Virus record (IMG/VR): IMGVR_UViG_3300032323_002612
Location: 1-55,195 of that record
DNA length: 55,195 nt
Origin: a virus
Strand: one strand, 5' to 3'
The position numbers and the translations under genes were made by a program. Shown here piece after piece: positions 24,104-32,555 of the stretch (the stretch's first letter is position 1; every line of letters starts with the position of its first letter). The notes under the pieces were generated by a model. The model worked only from the letters and a program-made list of their open reading frames with translations. It searched no databases and had not been told where the DNA came from.

Positions 24104-25882
24104 TTATGCTAAGTGTGCAATTGAGTAAGTGATAGTCCCGGCTGTGCCAGTTGATGTGGTAGCATAGGCCACAGTGATATTGCCGCCTGGGCTGGCTTCG
24201 GTCACAGTGAGAGTCACCCCAGTACTGTTATTTTCCACGTAATCGTCTGTGTAGGTAAAACCACTAGTGGTGCCGTTGACCACTAGTATTGAACCTGTTC
24301 TAAATGTTGCTCCTCGAGAGATAGTGTAATCTACTCGAAACGCTTTGATGGTACTGGTAGATATCACAAACAGAGTGCCAGAGTTGTTGTCGGCCAACAC
24401 AGAATCAATACCAGCGGTGCGTTGATAATTGCCCAGATTTATCTGGTTGGCTACGGTGGTGTTGCTGACTCCGTTGACAGTGAATGCAATACCACGAATG
24501 TTCATGCCTAGTGCAATACTGTTGGTCCTGGTCAAATTAATTCTAGGAAAAGTAGCACTCTGTGCAGTGGTACGCTCAAACATGTCACCAATGCTGACGT
24601 TGTTGTTGCCGTCAATGTCAATGATGGAATAACCAGGGGACGCAAAGATAGAATTGCCCACATTGTAGAATGTGTTGTAGGCTGTGGCATTTAGTGCTGT
24701 GCTGTCAAACACAATGCCTTGTGCGTAGATTTGATCAAAAGTATTTTGTACAAAGCGTACACCAGTGGGATTGGTGGTCAACACAGCACCTTGATACAAT
24801 GTGTCAAAATAGCTGTTGCTGACAGTGACTCCTTTGAGCACCTGATCGGTAGCAAACGCATACACGGCGTTGGAGAATTTGCAGTTGTCAAACTTGATCT
24901 GAGTACATGGACTTGATCCTGTACTGGCAAATCTCACACAGCTAAGATCGTCTGTGCTGGCAGTAATGTCGTCTACTGTGAGTGGCCCAATGAAGCTTAC
25001 ATTTTGATAAGTGATCTGTTCAGCGTTTTCTGTAAGGCTGATACTGTGAGGCTGTGGCGGAGATGCTGACATGTCACCAACGTTGAATGTTTGAATACTC
25101 ATGTTGGTAACTTCAACATTTCGAGGAGAAATACCGCCGTTGGTACCAATACTACCGCCTACTTGTTGCAAGCTGTCAGACGTACGGATCACATATGCAG
25201 GCAAATCTTCTGGTTGCCAATACACTGTGTTGTCAATACTGACTCCTACTGGGACTTCGCCTAGCGATCTATAGTAATCGCCGCTGTACTTGACCAACAC
25301 TCCAGACTGATATGCAATGTTTCCCACAGTGCCTGAACCACTGAAAGTGTCTACCTTGAACTGAATTATGCTAGAATCAATGCCTTCGCCGTACAACAGG
25401 GCATAAGGAGGAATCAATAAGGTGCCTGTGACTAGATACACACCAGCTGGGAAGAACAGGCTGCGACGAATTTGTGGGTTGATTTCTCTGCAGTAGATTT
25501 GAAACAGTGCACGATTGATAGCAGCAGTGTCATCTGTGACACCGTCGCCTACTGCACCAAAGTTAGTGACCACAGCATAACTATCCAGTCTGTTTTGCAG
25601 ACTTTGAGTAACAGGACTTCCTGAAGTTGCACCAGTCTGTACCACATACCCGCCAGCATTGCCCTCGTATGTGTAGGCAGTGCTGTAGGCCAATAGGTCA
25701 CTGAACTCTGTGAGAATTTCAGTGTTGCCCACAACAGGAGCACCTTCGGCTAGCTCACCGTTGCCAATGAAAAGTCTGCGTTGGTCTACAGCCCAGCCAA
25801 ATTCAGCACCTGCCAGCGGTTGTGGAAGATCTTGTTCAAGTCCCTTGCGTTGGGTAATTCTAGATATTTGTAAAATGGCCAC
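24104..25882 (-). CDS. Tailspike or fibre with pectate-lyase-type beta helix
   Basis: 592 aa with a GTG start (GAGGAT upstream). Residues 1-80 (SRITQRKGLEQDLPQPLAG, LFIGNGELAEGAPVVGNTE) form a baseplate-attachment module also seen in other phage fibres. From about 105, NFGAVGDGVTDDTAAINRAL opens a pectate-lyase superfamily beta helix, with FFPAGVYLVTGTLLIPP next. The last 100 residues are a beta cap. Such spikes bind or cleave host polysaccharide. A GCTAAATA box precedes it. Enzyme activity is not proven by sequence. Confidence 0.82.
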   Translation of the reverse strand: MAILQISRITQRKGLEQDLPQPLAGAEFGWAVDQRRLFIGNGELAEGAPVVGNTEILTEFSDLLAYSTAYTYEGNAGGYVVQTGATSGSPVTQSLQNRLDSYAVVTNFGAVGDGVTDDTAAINRALFQIYCREINPQIRRSLFFPAGVYLVTGTLLIPPYALLYGEGIDSSIIQFKVDTFSGSGTVGNIAYQSGVLVKYSGDYYRSLGEVPVGVSIDNTVYWQPEDLPAYVIRTSDSLQQVGGSIGTNGGISPRNVEVTNMSIQTFNVGDMSASPPQPHSISLTENAEQITYQNVSFIGPLTVDDITASTDDLSCVRFASTGSSPCTQIKFDNCKFSNAVYAFATDQVLKGVTVSNSYFDTLYQGAVLTTNPTGVRFVQNTFDQIYAQGIVFDSTALNATAYNTFYNVGNSIFASPGYSIIDIDGNNNVSIGDMFERTTAQSATFPRINLTRTNSIALGMNIRGIAFTVNGVSNTTVANQINLGNYQRTAGIDSVLADNNSGTLFVISTSTIKAFRVDYTISRGATFRTGSILVVNGTTSGFTYTDDYVENNSTGVTLTVTEASPGGNITVAYATTSTGTAGTITYSIAHLA

Positions 25883-25900
25883 AGTGTAATCCTCAATTGA

Positions 25901-26617
25901 TTACATATTTAGCATGTAGTACTGCTCAACTCGGTGCCACCAAAGACTGCGATATTTTTCAAACTCTGCACCCTCCAGCACAAATTCTTGATATTGTGGG
26001 GGTTTAATGATGTTGAATTGTTCGTCTACGTCGGGTTTGACGCACATCAAGATCACGCCTTTGCGAATCTGTGTCCCGTGCAGTTCATTGTGTGCTTCAG
26101 CATAGGCACACAGTTGCAAAAAGTAATCTTCAATGTACTCGCGTTTTTTGGGCTTGTTGCTTTGCTTGTAGTCAAGAATAGCTTCCTGATTCAAGTGTAT
26201 GCCTGCACCGTCGGTGGTGCCTGCGTACACAGCAGGAAAATACAGCGGAACCTCAATGCCCCAAAATTCATTGACGTTGCACAGGCCTTTGGTGACCACT
26301 TCGTGTGCCATGGCATGACTGGCCCATGAATAAGGATTAGTGGTACGTTCCTTGATTGCACCATGCTTGACATAGTCTTCAAGGTAAGTGTGCATGCGGG
26401 TGCCGCGATTGGCTGCTTCTGTAGTGATCTGCTGTGCCCGAGCTTCACCTACAGATTTTCTCCAATTGGCCAGGGCAATACGACTCTCTGCGGGTTTGGT
26501 TTTGTCCAGTATGGTGGTTACACTGGGTAGTTTGTTGCCATCGGGTGTGGCATAAAATCTTTTGCCATTGACTTCCACACGAGGGATAGGTTTGTATTCA
26601 AATTTTGGGTTGTACAT
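25901..26617 (-). CDS. PD-(D/E)XK exonuclease
   Basis: 238 aa. Motifs fit the RecB/Cas4-like nuclease fold: PSVTTIL (31-37), GTRMHTYLE (72-80), GTTDGAG with Asp136, ILDYKQSNK with Asp149 and Lys151, and YFLQLCAYA (165-173). It would act on DNA ends in recombination or host DNA breakdown. No Fe-S cysteine pattern is present. Its start overlaps the stop of the radical SAM gene upstream. Confidence 0.85.
   Translation of the reverse strand: MYNPKFEYKPIPRVEVNGKRFYATPDGNKLPSVTTILDKTKPAESRIALANWRKSVGEARAQQITTEAANRGTRMHTYLEDYVKHGAIKERTTNPYSWASHAMAHEVVTKGLCNVNEFWGIEVPLYFPAVYAGTTDGAGIHLNQEAILDYKQSNKPKKREYIEDYFLQLCAYAEAHNELHGTQIRKGVILMCVKPDVDEQFNIIKPPQYQEFVLEGAEFEKYRSLWWHRVEQYYMLNM
25906..25913 (-). 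promoter_or_regulatory. T4-late-like box GCTAAATA
   Basis: GCTAAATA lies in the final codons of the exonuclease gene. Predicted +1 is about 25900, giving an 18-nt leader with GAGGAT. Confidence 0.5.
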
Positions 26618-27984
26618 TATTTAAAAATCATTGCTCGTGTTAGAGCAATTGTTGGGTCAGTGTTGTGTTGTATTGTTTTAAATTTTTGTTGATCTTCTGT
26701 GGTCAGTATATTGTACAATCTTTGATTGAAAGTTGCAATGCTCAAATTAGTCTTTTGATCAAAGTATGCTGTGTGACGCAAAAACTTTTCCCACAGCTCT
26801 GGCTGCGGACGATTGTTTTCTAATTCAGCTATGGTAATATTCAAAAAGTTATACACTGCGGCCAGGTGATTGGGATATGCATCAAAGATAGGATGCAACA
26901 AACATTTTCTTAGAGATTCTGCCAGCTGCGGTCTATATTGTGTAGGCAGTGCTTGTACATCCAGATGATTGGTTTGCATGGTCAAATTGGCCACAAAGTT
27001 ATGAAACACAATGCCATGACTACGGTACCATTGATACCAGTACTCCAGCCAGTCATCTATATAAAAAATATTGTTGAGGCTAAACACAGGGCTCACTGCA
27101 CACTTCCATCTAGGCACAGAAGTTTTGCGACCGTTTTTTACAGTCAAACTTGGTCGGAATGTGATCAATGATTCAAGGTTGTCTTCTACCTTTGAAAATC
27201 GTGCTGGCCATCGTACATACTGATAATTTTGACCCACACTGTCAATACTGAGATTTATGTCTACACTGGCAAATTTTGTCAACAACTCCAGTAGCTCAGT
27301 CGACGGGTTCACAGTCATTGCTGTAGTAAGTCTGATATTGACACGAGATGCAATATCTTGATCAACCATCCATCGCAATAGTTTGCTCATGCCCGGTTGT
27401 ATCAGTGTTTCGCCACCAATGAAATGCACAAAAAAATATTCAGCCTTGTCAATCAATGCTGGAATTTGAGAAGTGATTCTGCTCCAATGCTCTGCGTCCT
27501 CGCTGATATCATTTTCGTAAAATTCACTGACCACTGCATTTGTGAGTTTGGCAAACGTGCTGCTTTCAAATGGGGTACAACTACGACATGCAAGTCCACA
27601 AAAATTGCTGAATTTGATTCGAAATTCAAATTCTCTGATCTCTTGAGTTTCGGTAAACAATTCAAAACGATCTTGTGGTAATTCTGCAAATGCTCTTAAA
27701 CGTTCACTTTGCCCACCGTTGGCTTCTTCTTTCCAGCATCGATAGCAAGCAGACGGCCACTCTCCTTCAAGCTGTTGTTGTTTGATTTCAGCAAACACAT
27801 CTGTTCCTGCTGCAGGAACAAACAATGACTCGTCTAGATTACAACAACAAGTTTGATACACTGGTTGTTTTTTGTCGTCGCTGTGTCGTATGTCAATTGT
27901 GGTGTAAGGTGCTGGACATAACGTAGGATGGTTCAACGCCCATTTCATACGCTTGGACATTTGATCCTGTACTTGTTCTATCAT
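26617..27984 (-). CDS. Radical SAM protein with N-terminal cysteine module
   Basis: 455 aa. The radical SAM site is FCGLACRSC (Cys129, Cys133, Cys136), which holds a 4Fe-4S cluster for S-adenosylmethionine cleavage, and GGETL at about 195 fits the glycine-rich motif. Extra cysteines lie before this core: TCCC (46-48) and SACYRCWKEE (Cys80, Cys83), likely an auxiliary Fe-S site. The same module occurs in the gene at 38087-39283. The start overlaps iscA by 4 nt. Target unknown, perhaps a peptide or sugar. Confidence 0.85.
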   Translation of the reverse strand: MIEQVQDQMSKRMKWALNHPTLCPAPYTTIDIRHSDDKKQPVYQTCCCNLDESLFVPAAGTDVFAEIKQQQLEGEWPSACYRCWKEEANGGQSERLRAFAELPQDRFELFTETQEIREFEFRIKFSNFCGLACRSCTPFESSTFAKLTNAVVSEFYENDISEDAEHWSRITSQIPALIDKAEYFFVHFIGGETLIQPGMSKLLRWMVDQDIASRVNIRLTTAMTVNPSTELLELLTKFASVDINLSIDSVGQNYQYVRWPARFSKVEDNLESLITFRPSLTVKNGRKTSVPRWKCAVSPVFSLNNIFYIDDWLEYWYQWYRSHGIVFHNFVANLTMQTNHLDVQALPTQYRPQLAESLRKCLLHPIFDAYPNHLAAVYNFLNITIAELENNRPQPELWEKFLRHTAYFDQKTNLSIATFNQRLYNILTTEDQQKFKTIQHNTDPTIALTRAMIFK

Positions 27985-28301
27985 ACTCTAAAACTTTCTC
28001 CACAACCACATCGATCTCGCTCATTGGGATTTCGAAATTCAAATCCTTCGTTTAGTCCGTTACGCACAAAATCCACTGTCATCCCTTGCATGTAAACACA
28101 GCTTTTGGGATCAATGAATATTTGACATCCGTCACACTCAACACACTGATCTTCAGGTTTGGGAGAATCTACAAATTCCAATACATATGCTAGCCCTGAG
28201 CATCCTGTGGTTTTTACCCCAAGTCTGATGCCGGCACCGTGACCTCGACGTTGTAGTGTTTGAGAAATTTTACGGGCTGCTGTTGGTGTTAGTGTTATCA
28301 T
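27981..28301 (-). CDS. iscA: IscA/HesB-type Fe-S carrier
   Basis: 106 aa from the ATG at 28301. It carries or inserts Fe-S clusters. The three conserved cysteines are present: TGCSGLAY (Cys34) and RCGCGESF (Cys98, Cys100), with FRNPNERDRCGCG as in bacterial IscA. The N-terminus ITLTPTAARKI is typical. It sits between two radical SAM genes and overlaps both, so it may mature them. Confidence 0.93.
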   Translation of the reverse strand: MITLTPTAARKISQTLQRRGHGAGIRLGVKTTGCSGLAYVLEFVDSPKPEDQCVECDGCQIFIDPKSCVYMQGMTVDFVRNGLNEGFEFRNPNERDRCGCGESFRV

Positions 28302-29280
28302 TATGAGTGCAAAAATATTGACATACCCCAGGCTGATCGTTGGTATCCCAGGATGCAGACAGGTTGTCAAACCATTCTAGTGCTGCTTCTATACCAACCG
28401 TGGGAGCATGGTTATGTGCTATGTATTTACCCAACTCAGTGTTCCAGGCACTAACTCCGGTATGAGATCGATATGTTGCAGGATTGAATCCAGTCCAACA
28501 ACAAGGATAAACATGACCGTCGGCGGCCATGTACACACTGCGTTCACGAATGGCCCAGCATGCTATTTTGACTGTTTTTTTGTTCTCAACAATCTGTTGT
28601 TGTTTTGCAATTTTTATTTCAATAAAAGATTCGTCTATCTGATCTGGCCAATCCCAATCAGATTTTATAACAGCAACTTTTTTCCCATGTCGATTGTACA
28701 CAGGACCGTTGTCACGTACAGTAGGTCGAACTTGAACCTCTGAGAATCCTATTTTGTTGGCCAGTGCATGTATCTCGGGCATCTGTGATTGGTTGTGATC
28801 AAATTCATTGATGCACCAGATAGCGTTGCCGCCAGCTGCAATAAAGATTTCTGCATTTCGTATGATATTGTCAAAATTAGTATCTTGTCGATACAGTGCG
28901 TGAGTATCTTCTAGTCCGTCAATGCCAAACAACACAGTGACTCCAATATTGCCCAGAGTGTGCCAGAATTCTCGATCCCTTGCACTGCCATTGGTGTGAA
29001 TACGAATATCCATGGTGTGACGACTGCGACGTAGATACTTAATGATATCTATGCTTTCGGGGTTCATTACAAAATCCCCGAAGTTGCCATTGATCACAGT
29101 TTGATGTATTCTGCCCAGTCTCGGCGGTACAAATGCTTTTCTAAAATCGGCCAGGCTTAGATTGGTTTCAACAAATCCTAAATTTGTAGGGTAACCTTGC
29201 ACTGTTCTTGGACAAAAAGGACACCGTGCGTTGCACAGGCTACTCAGCTCAAGATGTAAATGATTGATTTCATACTGCAT
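28270..29280 (-). CDS. Radical SAM/SPASM-like protein
   Basis: 336 aa from the ATG at 29280; the longer frame to 29430 is part of the upstream paralogue's region. CNARCPFC (Cys16, Cys20, Cys23) is the radical SAM site. The C-terminal part has CWAIRERSVYMAADG, YPCCW and GVCQYFC, a SPASM/twitch-like auxiliary cluster. The whole chain is collinear with the next gene upstream, so the two arose by duplication. It overlaps iscA by 32 nt. Confidence 0.88.
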   Translation of the reverse strand: MQYEINHLHLELSSLCNARCPFCPRTVQGYPTNLGFVETNLSLADFRKAFVPPRLGRIHQTVINGNFGDFVMNPESIDIIKYLRRSRHTMDIRIHTNGSARDREFWHTLGNIGVTVLFGIDGLEDTHALYRQDTNFDNIIRNAEIFIAAGGNAIWCINEFDHNQSQMPEIHALANKIGFSEVQVRPTVRDNGPVYNRHGKKVAVIKSDWDWPDQIDESFIEIKIAKQQQIVENKKTVKIACWAIRERSVYMAADGHVYPCCWTGFNPATYRSHTGVSAWNTELGKYIAHNHAPTVGIEAALEWFDNLSASWDTNDQPGVCQYFCTHNDNTNTNSSP

Positions 29281-29320
29281 AATTGTGGGAGATCCGTGTT
29301 TTAATGTATTGTTGATGTCA

Positions 29321-30307
29321 TCATGTTGAACAAGTGTATAAACACACTCCTGGTTTGTTGTCTGACTGCCAGGTATCAGCCAATGTCTCAAACCATGCCA
29401 TGGCCGCGTTGATGCCCACAGTAGGAGCATGATTGTTGTTGATCAGAGGAGCAGTTTCTTGATTCCATTGCGAAATGCCATCAAAACTTCTGTAGGTCTT
29501 GGGACTGTGACCTACCCAACAGCATGGGTATGCATGACCGTCAGCTGAAATATAAACAGATTTTACTTTTTCAGCCCAGCAAGATATGGTGTTGTTCTGA
29601 GGTTTGTTTACAGGATAGTTTTGAGATTCTGTTACTCGCTGTTGAATAAACAATTCATCAATTTGATCAGGCCAGTTCCAATCAGTTTTGAGCCAATGAA
29701 TTTTTGTGCCTTTTCTGTTGTAAACAGGACCACGGTCACGGTCAGTGTCTCTGAATGTACTTTCAGCGAATCCCAGTTCGCGGGCCATGATCTTGACTTG
29801 ATCAATTTGATGTCGGTTGTGGTCAAATATTGTCATGTTCCATACGGCATGGCCGCCGGCTGCAATAAATGTCTGGGCATTTTTTATAATGGTATCAAAG
29901 TTTGTGTCTTGTCTATACAAGTTGTTGGTATCACCAATGCCGTCAATGTTGAACTTGATTCGTATGTTCATGCTGCCAAGGTCAGTCCAAAACTGTCGAT
30001 CACGAGCACTACCATTGGTATGCACTTCTATTTTACCGTAGCGAGGAATATGCTGTCTGAGGTATTGAATAATTTCAACACTTTGGGGATTCATTACAAA
30101 ATCTCCAAAGTTGCCATTGATCAGAACAAAGTTTACCTTGCTCAGCAAATCAGGAGGCAACGCTTTTTGCACATCGACTAGGTCAAGATTGGTTTCTTCA
30201 TAACCCATGTTGGACGGAAACCCTTGAAAGGTGCGGGGACAAAGTGGGCAACGAGCATTGCACATCGAGCTCAGTTCAAGATGTAGGTTATTGATCTCAT
30301 ACTGCAT
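29321..30307 (-). CDS. Radical SAM/SPASM-like protein, tandem paralogue
   Basis: 328 aa. CNARCPLC (Cys16, Cys20, Cys23), INGNFGDFVMNP (about 93-104) and HTNGSARDR match the neighbour at 28270-29280 closely. C-terminal CWAEKVKSVYISADG, YPCCW and GVCLYTC give the auxiliary cluster. Both copies keep all cysteines, so both should be active, perhaps on different substrates. It overlaps the GNAT gene by 11 nt. Confidence 0.88.
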   Translation of the reverse strand: MQYEINNLHLELSSMCNARCPLCPRTFQGFPSNMGYEETNLDLVDVQKALPPDLLSKVNFVLINGNFGDFVMNPQSVEIIQYLRQHIPRYGKIEVHTNGSARDRQFWTDLGSMNIRIKFNIDGIGDTNNLYRQDTNFDTIIKNAQTFIAAGGHAVWNMTIFDHNRHQIDQVKIMARELGFAESTFRDTDRDRGPVYNRKGTKIHWLKTDWNWPDQIDELFIQQRVTESQNYPVNKPQNNTISCWAEKVKSVYISADGHAYPCCWVGHSPKTYRSFDGISQWNQETAPLINNNHAPTVGINAAMAWFETLADTWQSDNKPGVCLYTCST

Positions 30308-30866
30308 GGTTGGGATTGATCCAATTTTTCAACCATGTACGTTGCAGTCGCACAATGTCCTTGGCCAACTCACGCTGTTCACTCACAAAGTTTGTGGTGT
30401 AATCCAAAGCAGTAGCCGGGGGCAATTCTACCTGTGCTGTGATTTCGTGCCCTGCACGACTCATGGTTTTCAATCCATGTTTGCGGGCTAGGTGTTGTAT
30501 TTTTTGATTGCCTGTGATACAGTGCATGAATACCACGTGCACACCATGTGTTTTGCCCCAGGCAATCATATGAGCCATCAGTTGGTCTGCAATGCCACGA
30601 CCTTGGTAATCACGCTCTACGCTGACTGCCAACTCCCAGTCAGCGTCATCTCTAGCCAAGTGACCAAATCCCACAATACGATCGTCCTGATAGTAGGTAA
30701 ACAAGTGATGCTGATCCTGATGATACAGCATATTCAAGATCATAGCATCAATGGATTCAGGGGACACCGCATAGCCAAACCGTGTGTAGCGATCTTGCTC
30801 GGGCAAGTTCTTTAGGTGAGTTGCATACTCAGCAAGATGCTCAGTGTGGCTGTGTTGTATTTTCAT
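30297..30866 (-). CDS. GNAT-family N-acetyltransferase
   Basis: 189 aa. The acetyl-CoA motif VERDYQGRGIADQLMAH (about 83-99, Q-x-x-G-x-G/A) is clear, preceded by GFGHLARDDADWELAVSV. The rest of the chain is the usual mixed fold with a C-terminal extension of about 40 residues. It overlaps the iscU 3' end by 26 nt and the radical SAM gene by 11 nt, so all are co-expressed. Acceptor unknown. Confidence 0.85.
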   Translation of the reverse strand: MKIQHSHTEHLAEYATHLKNLPEQDRYTRFGYAVSPESIDAMILNMLYHQDQHHLFTYYQDDRIVGFGHLARDDADWELAVSVERDYQGRGIADQLMAHMIAWGKTHGVHVVFMHCITGNQKIQHLARKHGLKTMSRAGHEITAQVELPPATALDYTTNFVSEQRELAKDIVRLQRTWLKNWINPNHAV

Positions 30867-31236
30867 GACGTTTCTTGTAATCTTCTACCGCGGCTTTGAT
30901 TGCGTCTTCAGCAAGGATGCTACAATGGATTTTGACTGGGGGCAAGGCAAGTTCTTCAGCAATTTGGCTATTTTTAAGAGCTGCGGCTTCGTCCAATGTC
31001 TTGCCTTTAACCCACTCGGTAACAAGAGAGGAACTCGCGATCGCACTACCGCAACCGTAGGTTTTGAATCTGGCATCTGTGATAACTCCATCTTGAACTC
31101 GAATTTGCAGTTTCATTACGTCACCGCAGGCCGGTGCTCCCACCATACCAGTGCCCACGTCAGTATCGTTTTTGTCAAACGATCCTACGTTGCGTGGATT
31201 TTCATAATGATCAACTACTTGTTGTGAATAAGCCAT
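30841..31236 (-). CDS. iscU: IscU Fe-S cluster scaffold
   Basis: 131 aa, full length. IscU is the scaffold on which IscS builds 2Fe-2S clusters. Ligands Cys37 (PACGD), Asp39, Cys62 (YGCGS), His104 and Cys105 are all present, as is LPPVK (98-102), the site recognised by HscA. It should therefore plug into the host ISC machinery. It is first in an operon that leads to GNAT, three radical SAM genes and iscA, behind its own promoter. AAGGAG precedes the ATG. Confidence 0.95.
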   Translation of the reverse strand: MAYSQQVVDHYENPRNVGSFDKNDTDVGTGMVGAPACGDVMKLQIRVQDGVITDARFKTYGCGSAIASSSLVTEWVKGKTLDEAAALKNSQIAEELALPPVKIHCSILAEDAIKAAVEDYKKRHENTTQPH

Positions 31237-31254
31237 AAGAAGACTCCTTAATTG

Positions 31255-31283
31255 ATTATAAGGTATTTAAGTCGAATTGTCTA
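31255..31283 (-). promoter_or_regulatory. Promoter of the iscU operon, with an overlapping late-type box
   Basis: Minus strand: TAGACA (31278-31283), 17-nt spacer, TATAAT (31255-31260). A CTTAAATA late-type box (31264-31271) lies within the spacer. Predicted +1 near 31248 gives a 12-nt leader with AAGGAG. Confidence 0.7.
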
Positions 31284-31293
31284 GAGATTTGAG

Positions 31294-31650
31294 TTAGATG
31301 CCGCGATCTTTTTTGGCAGCAGATTTGGCAGCAGCGGCCACGATGTCTTGTGCTTTGTTTACGGGCATTTGAACAGGACCTTCTTGTCCTGCACCTTTGA
31401 ACACAATTTGGTTTGTGTTGGGATCCAGTGGCTCTAACACACTGCTCAGTGGTGGCTGACCCACAATCTCCTGAACGTTGTTTCGGTTTACGTTGATATC
31501 CAGGCTTTGTGCCAAGTTTATAAACGCATCTACACTGATCTGTTTTGGAGCGCTAGTGTCATCTGCTCGTCCAGCCAAGAACTGCACCAGTCCCAACAAT
31601 TGGTCAGGACTGGGAGTAGACGAAGATCCAGCGACTTCAAATATTTTCAT
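31294..31650 (-). CDS. Small virion-associated protein (candidate)
   Basis: 118 aa. The N-terminus MKIFEVAG has an I-x-E site like that cut by the T4 prohead protease. The rest is Ala/Gln/Pro-rich with no known domain. It lies in the virion block and starts with the stop of the 301-aa gene upstream. A head-internal role is only inferred from place and N-terminus. Confidence 0.55.
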   Translation of the reverse strand: MKIFEVAGSSSTPSPDQLLGLVQFLAGRADDTSAPKQISVDAFINLAQSLDINVNRNNVQEIVGQPPLSSVLEPLDPNTNQIVFKGAGQEGPVQMPVNKAQDIVAAAAKSAAKKDRGI

Positions 31651-32555
31651 TATCTACGTGCACGGCCCAACACTGCACCAGCTGGTTCAGCATCAGGTTC
31701 AACTGGTTCAGCAGCCATCTCGCCTGCTTCTGCACCTAGTTCAGCACCCATATCAGCACCTAGTTCAGCACCCATATCGGCACCGGCTTGTGCACCCATG
31801 GCAGCAGCGTCTGGTGCAGCAGGAGCAGCAGTACCAGTTACCACGCCCAGGGCTTGATCCAGTTGTTGTTTGGCACCTTGTAGATTTTGCATGAGTCCGC
31901 TGAGTGCAGCACTAGCGTCAGCATTGAATTGTGTGGCTTGGTCAATACCAACTTGGTTCTTGATTGAGTCAACCAAGGCAGGCAATTCTTTGAATTGCAG
32001 TTCGCTGACATCTTCCAACATGCCTTGCATTTTATCAACCATGTCTTGAGCTGCCAACACCACTTGAGCCTGTTGTACTTCTGATTCTTTCAGCATACGA
32101 TATGCACGACGCAGACGACTTTCTTGAGCCATCATAGCAGCGCCAGCTACCATCTTTTGTTCTTCAGGATTCAGTGTCTGTCCTGCTTGACTCTTCTTGA
32201 GTGCGGCCGCAAGTTTGGGATCCTTGGCAGCAGCCCCAGCCACAGCAGGCTTGGGTTGACCAGCAGGAGCAGCAGCAGGTTGTTGACCGGCAGCAGCAGG
32301 AGGCATGTTCTCTTTGACTCGTTGAGCGAGAGCTTGCTCCATCATGACCAGTTTGAGATAACTGGGGTTCTGCTCGCTGGTGTGTCTCGCGGTGGTACTG
32401 CGATGTTCACCCAACAAGCTACGCACACGAGTCAACAGTTGTTGAGTCTGAGTGCGAGTCAAGTTTTCAAACTTGATGCTGGGACCAAAGTAACTTTCAA
32501 ATACTTTGGCGATTTGCTTTGTGGGACGCGGAGCGGCCAGGTCGTTCAGTTTCAT
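31650..32555 (-). CDS. Predicted virion or prohead protein, Ala-rich
   Basis: 301 aa. The first 100 residues are helical and basic; residues 90-120 form an Ala/Pro/Gln linker; 150-245 are long helices (EVQQAQVVLAAQDMVDK) that could form a coiled coil; the C-terminus is an Ala/Gly/Glu low-complexity tail with MGAELGAD repeats. This layout resembles prohead core or scaffold proteins. GAGGAT and a GCTAAATA box precede it. Confidence 0.6.
   Translation of the reverse strand: MKLNDLAAPRPTKQIAKVFESYFGPSIKFENLTRTQTQQLLTRVRSLLGEHRSTTARHTSEQNPSYLKLVMMEQALAQRVKENMPPAAAGQQPAAAPAGQPKPAVAGAAAKDPKLAAALKKSQAGQTLNPEEQKMVAGAAMMAQESRLRRAYRMLKESEVQQAQVVLAAQDMVDKMQGMLEDVSELQFKELPALVDSIKNQVGIDQATQFNADASAALSGLMQNLQGAKQQLDQALGVVTGTAAPAAPDAAAMGAQAGADMGAELGADMGAELGAEAGEMAAEPVEPDAEPAGAVLGRARR
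31732..31779. repeat. Two 24-nt tandem repeats in the Ala-rich gene
   Basis: Units 31732-31755 and 31756-31779 differ at one base and encode two copies of an 8-residue MGAELGAD-type unit in the acidic tail. They may vary in copy number by slippage. Confidence 0.8.
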
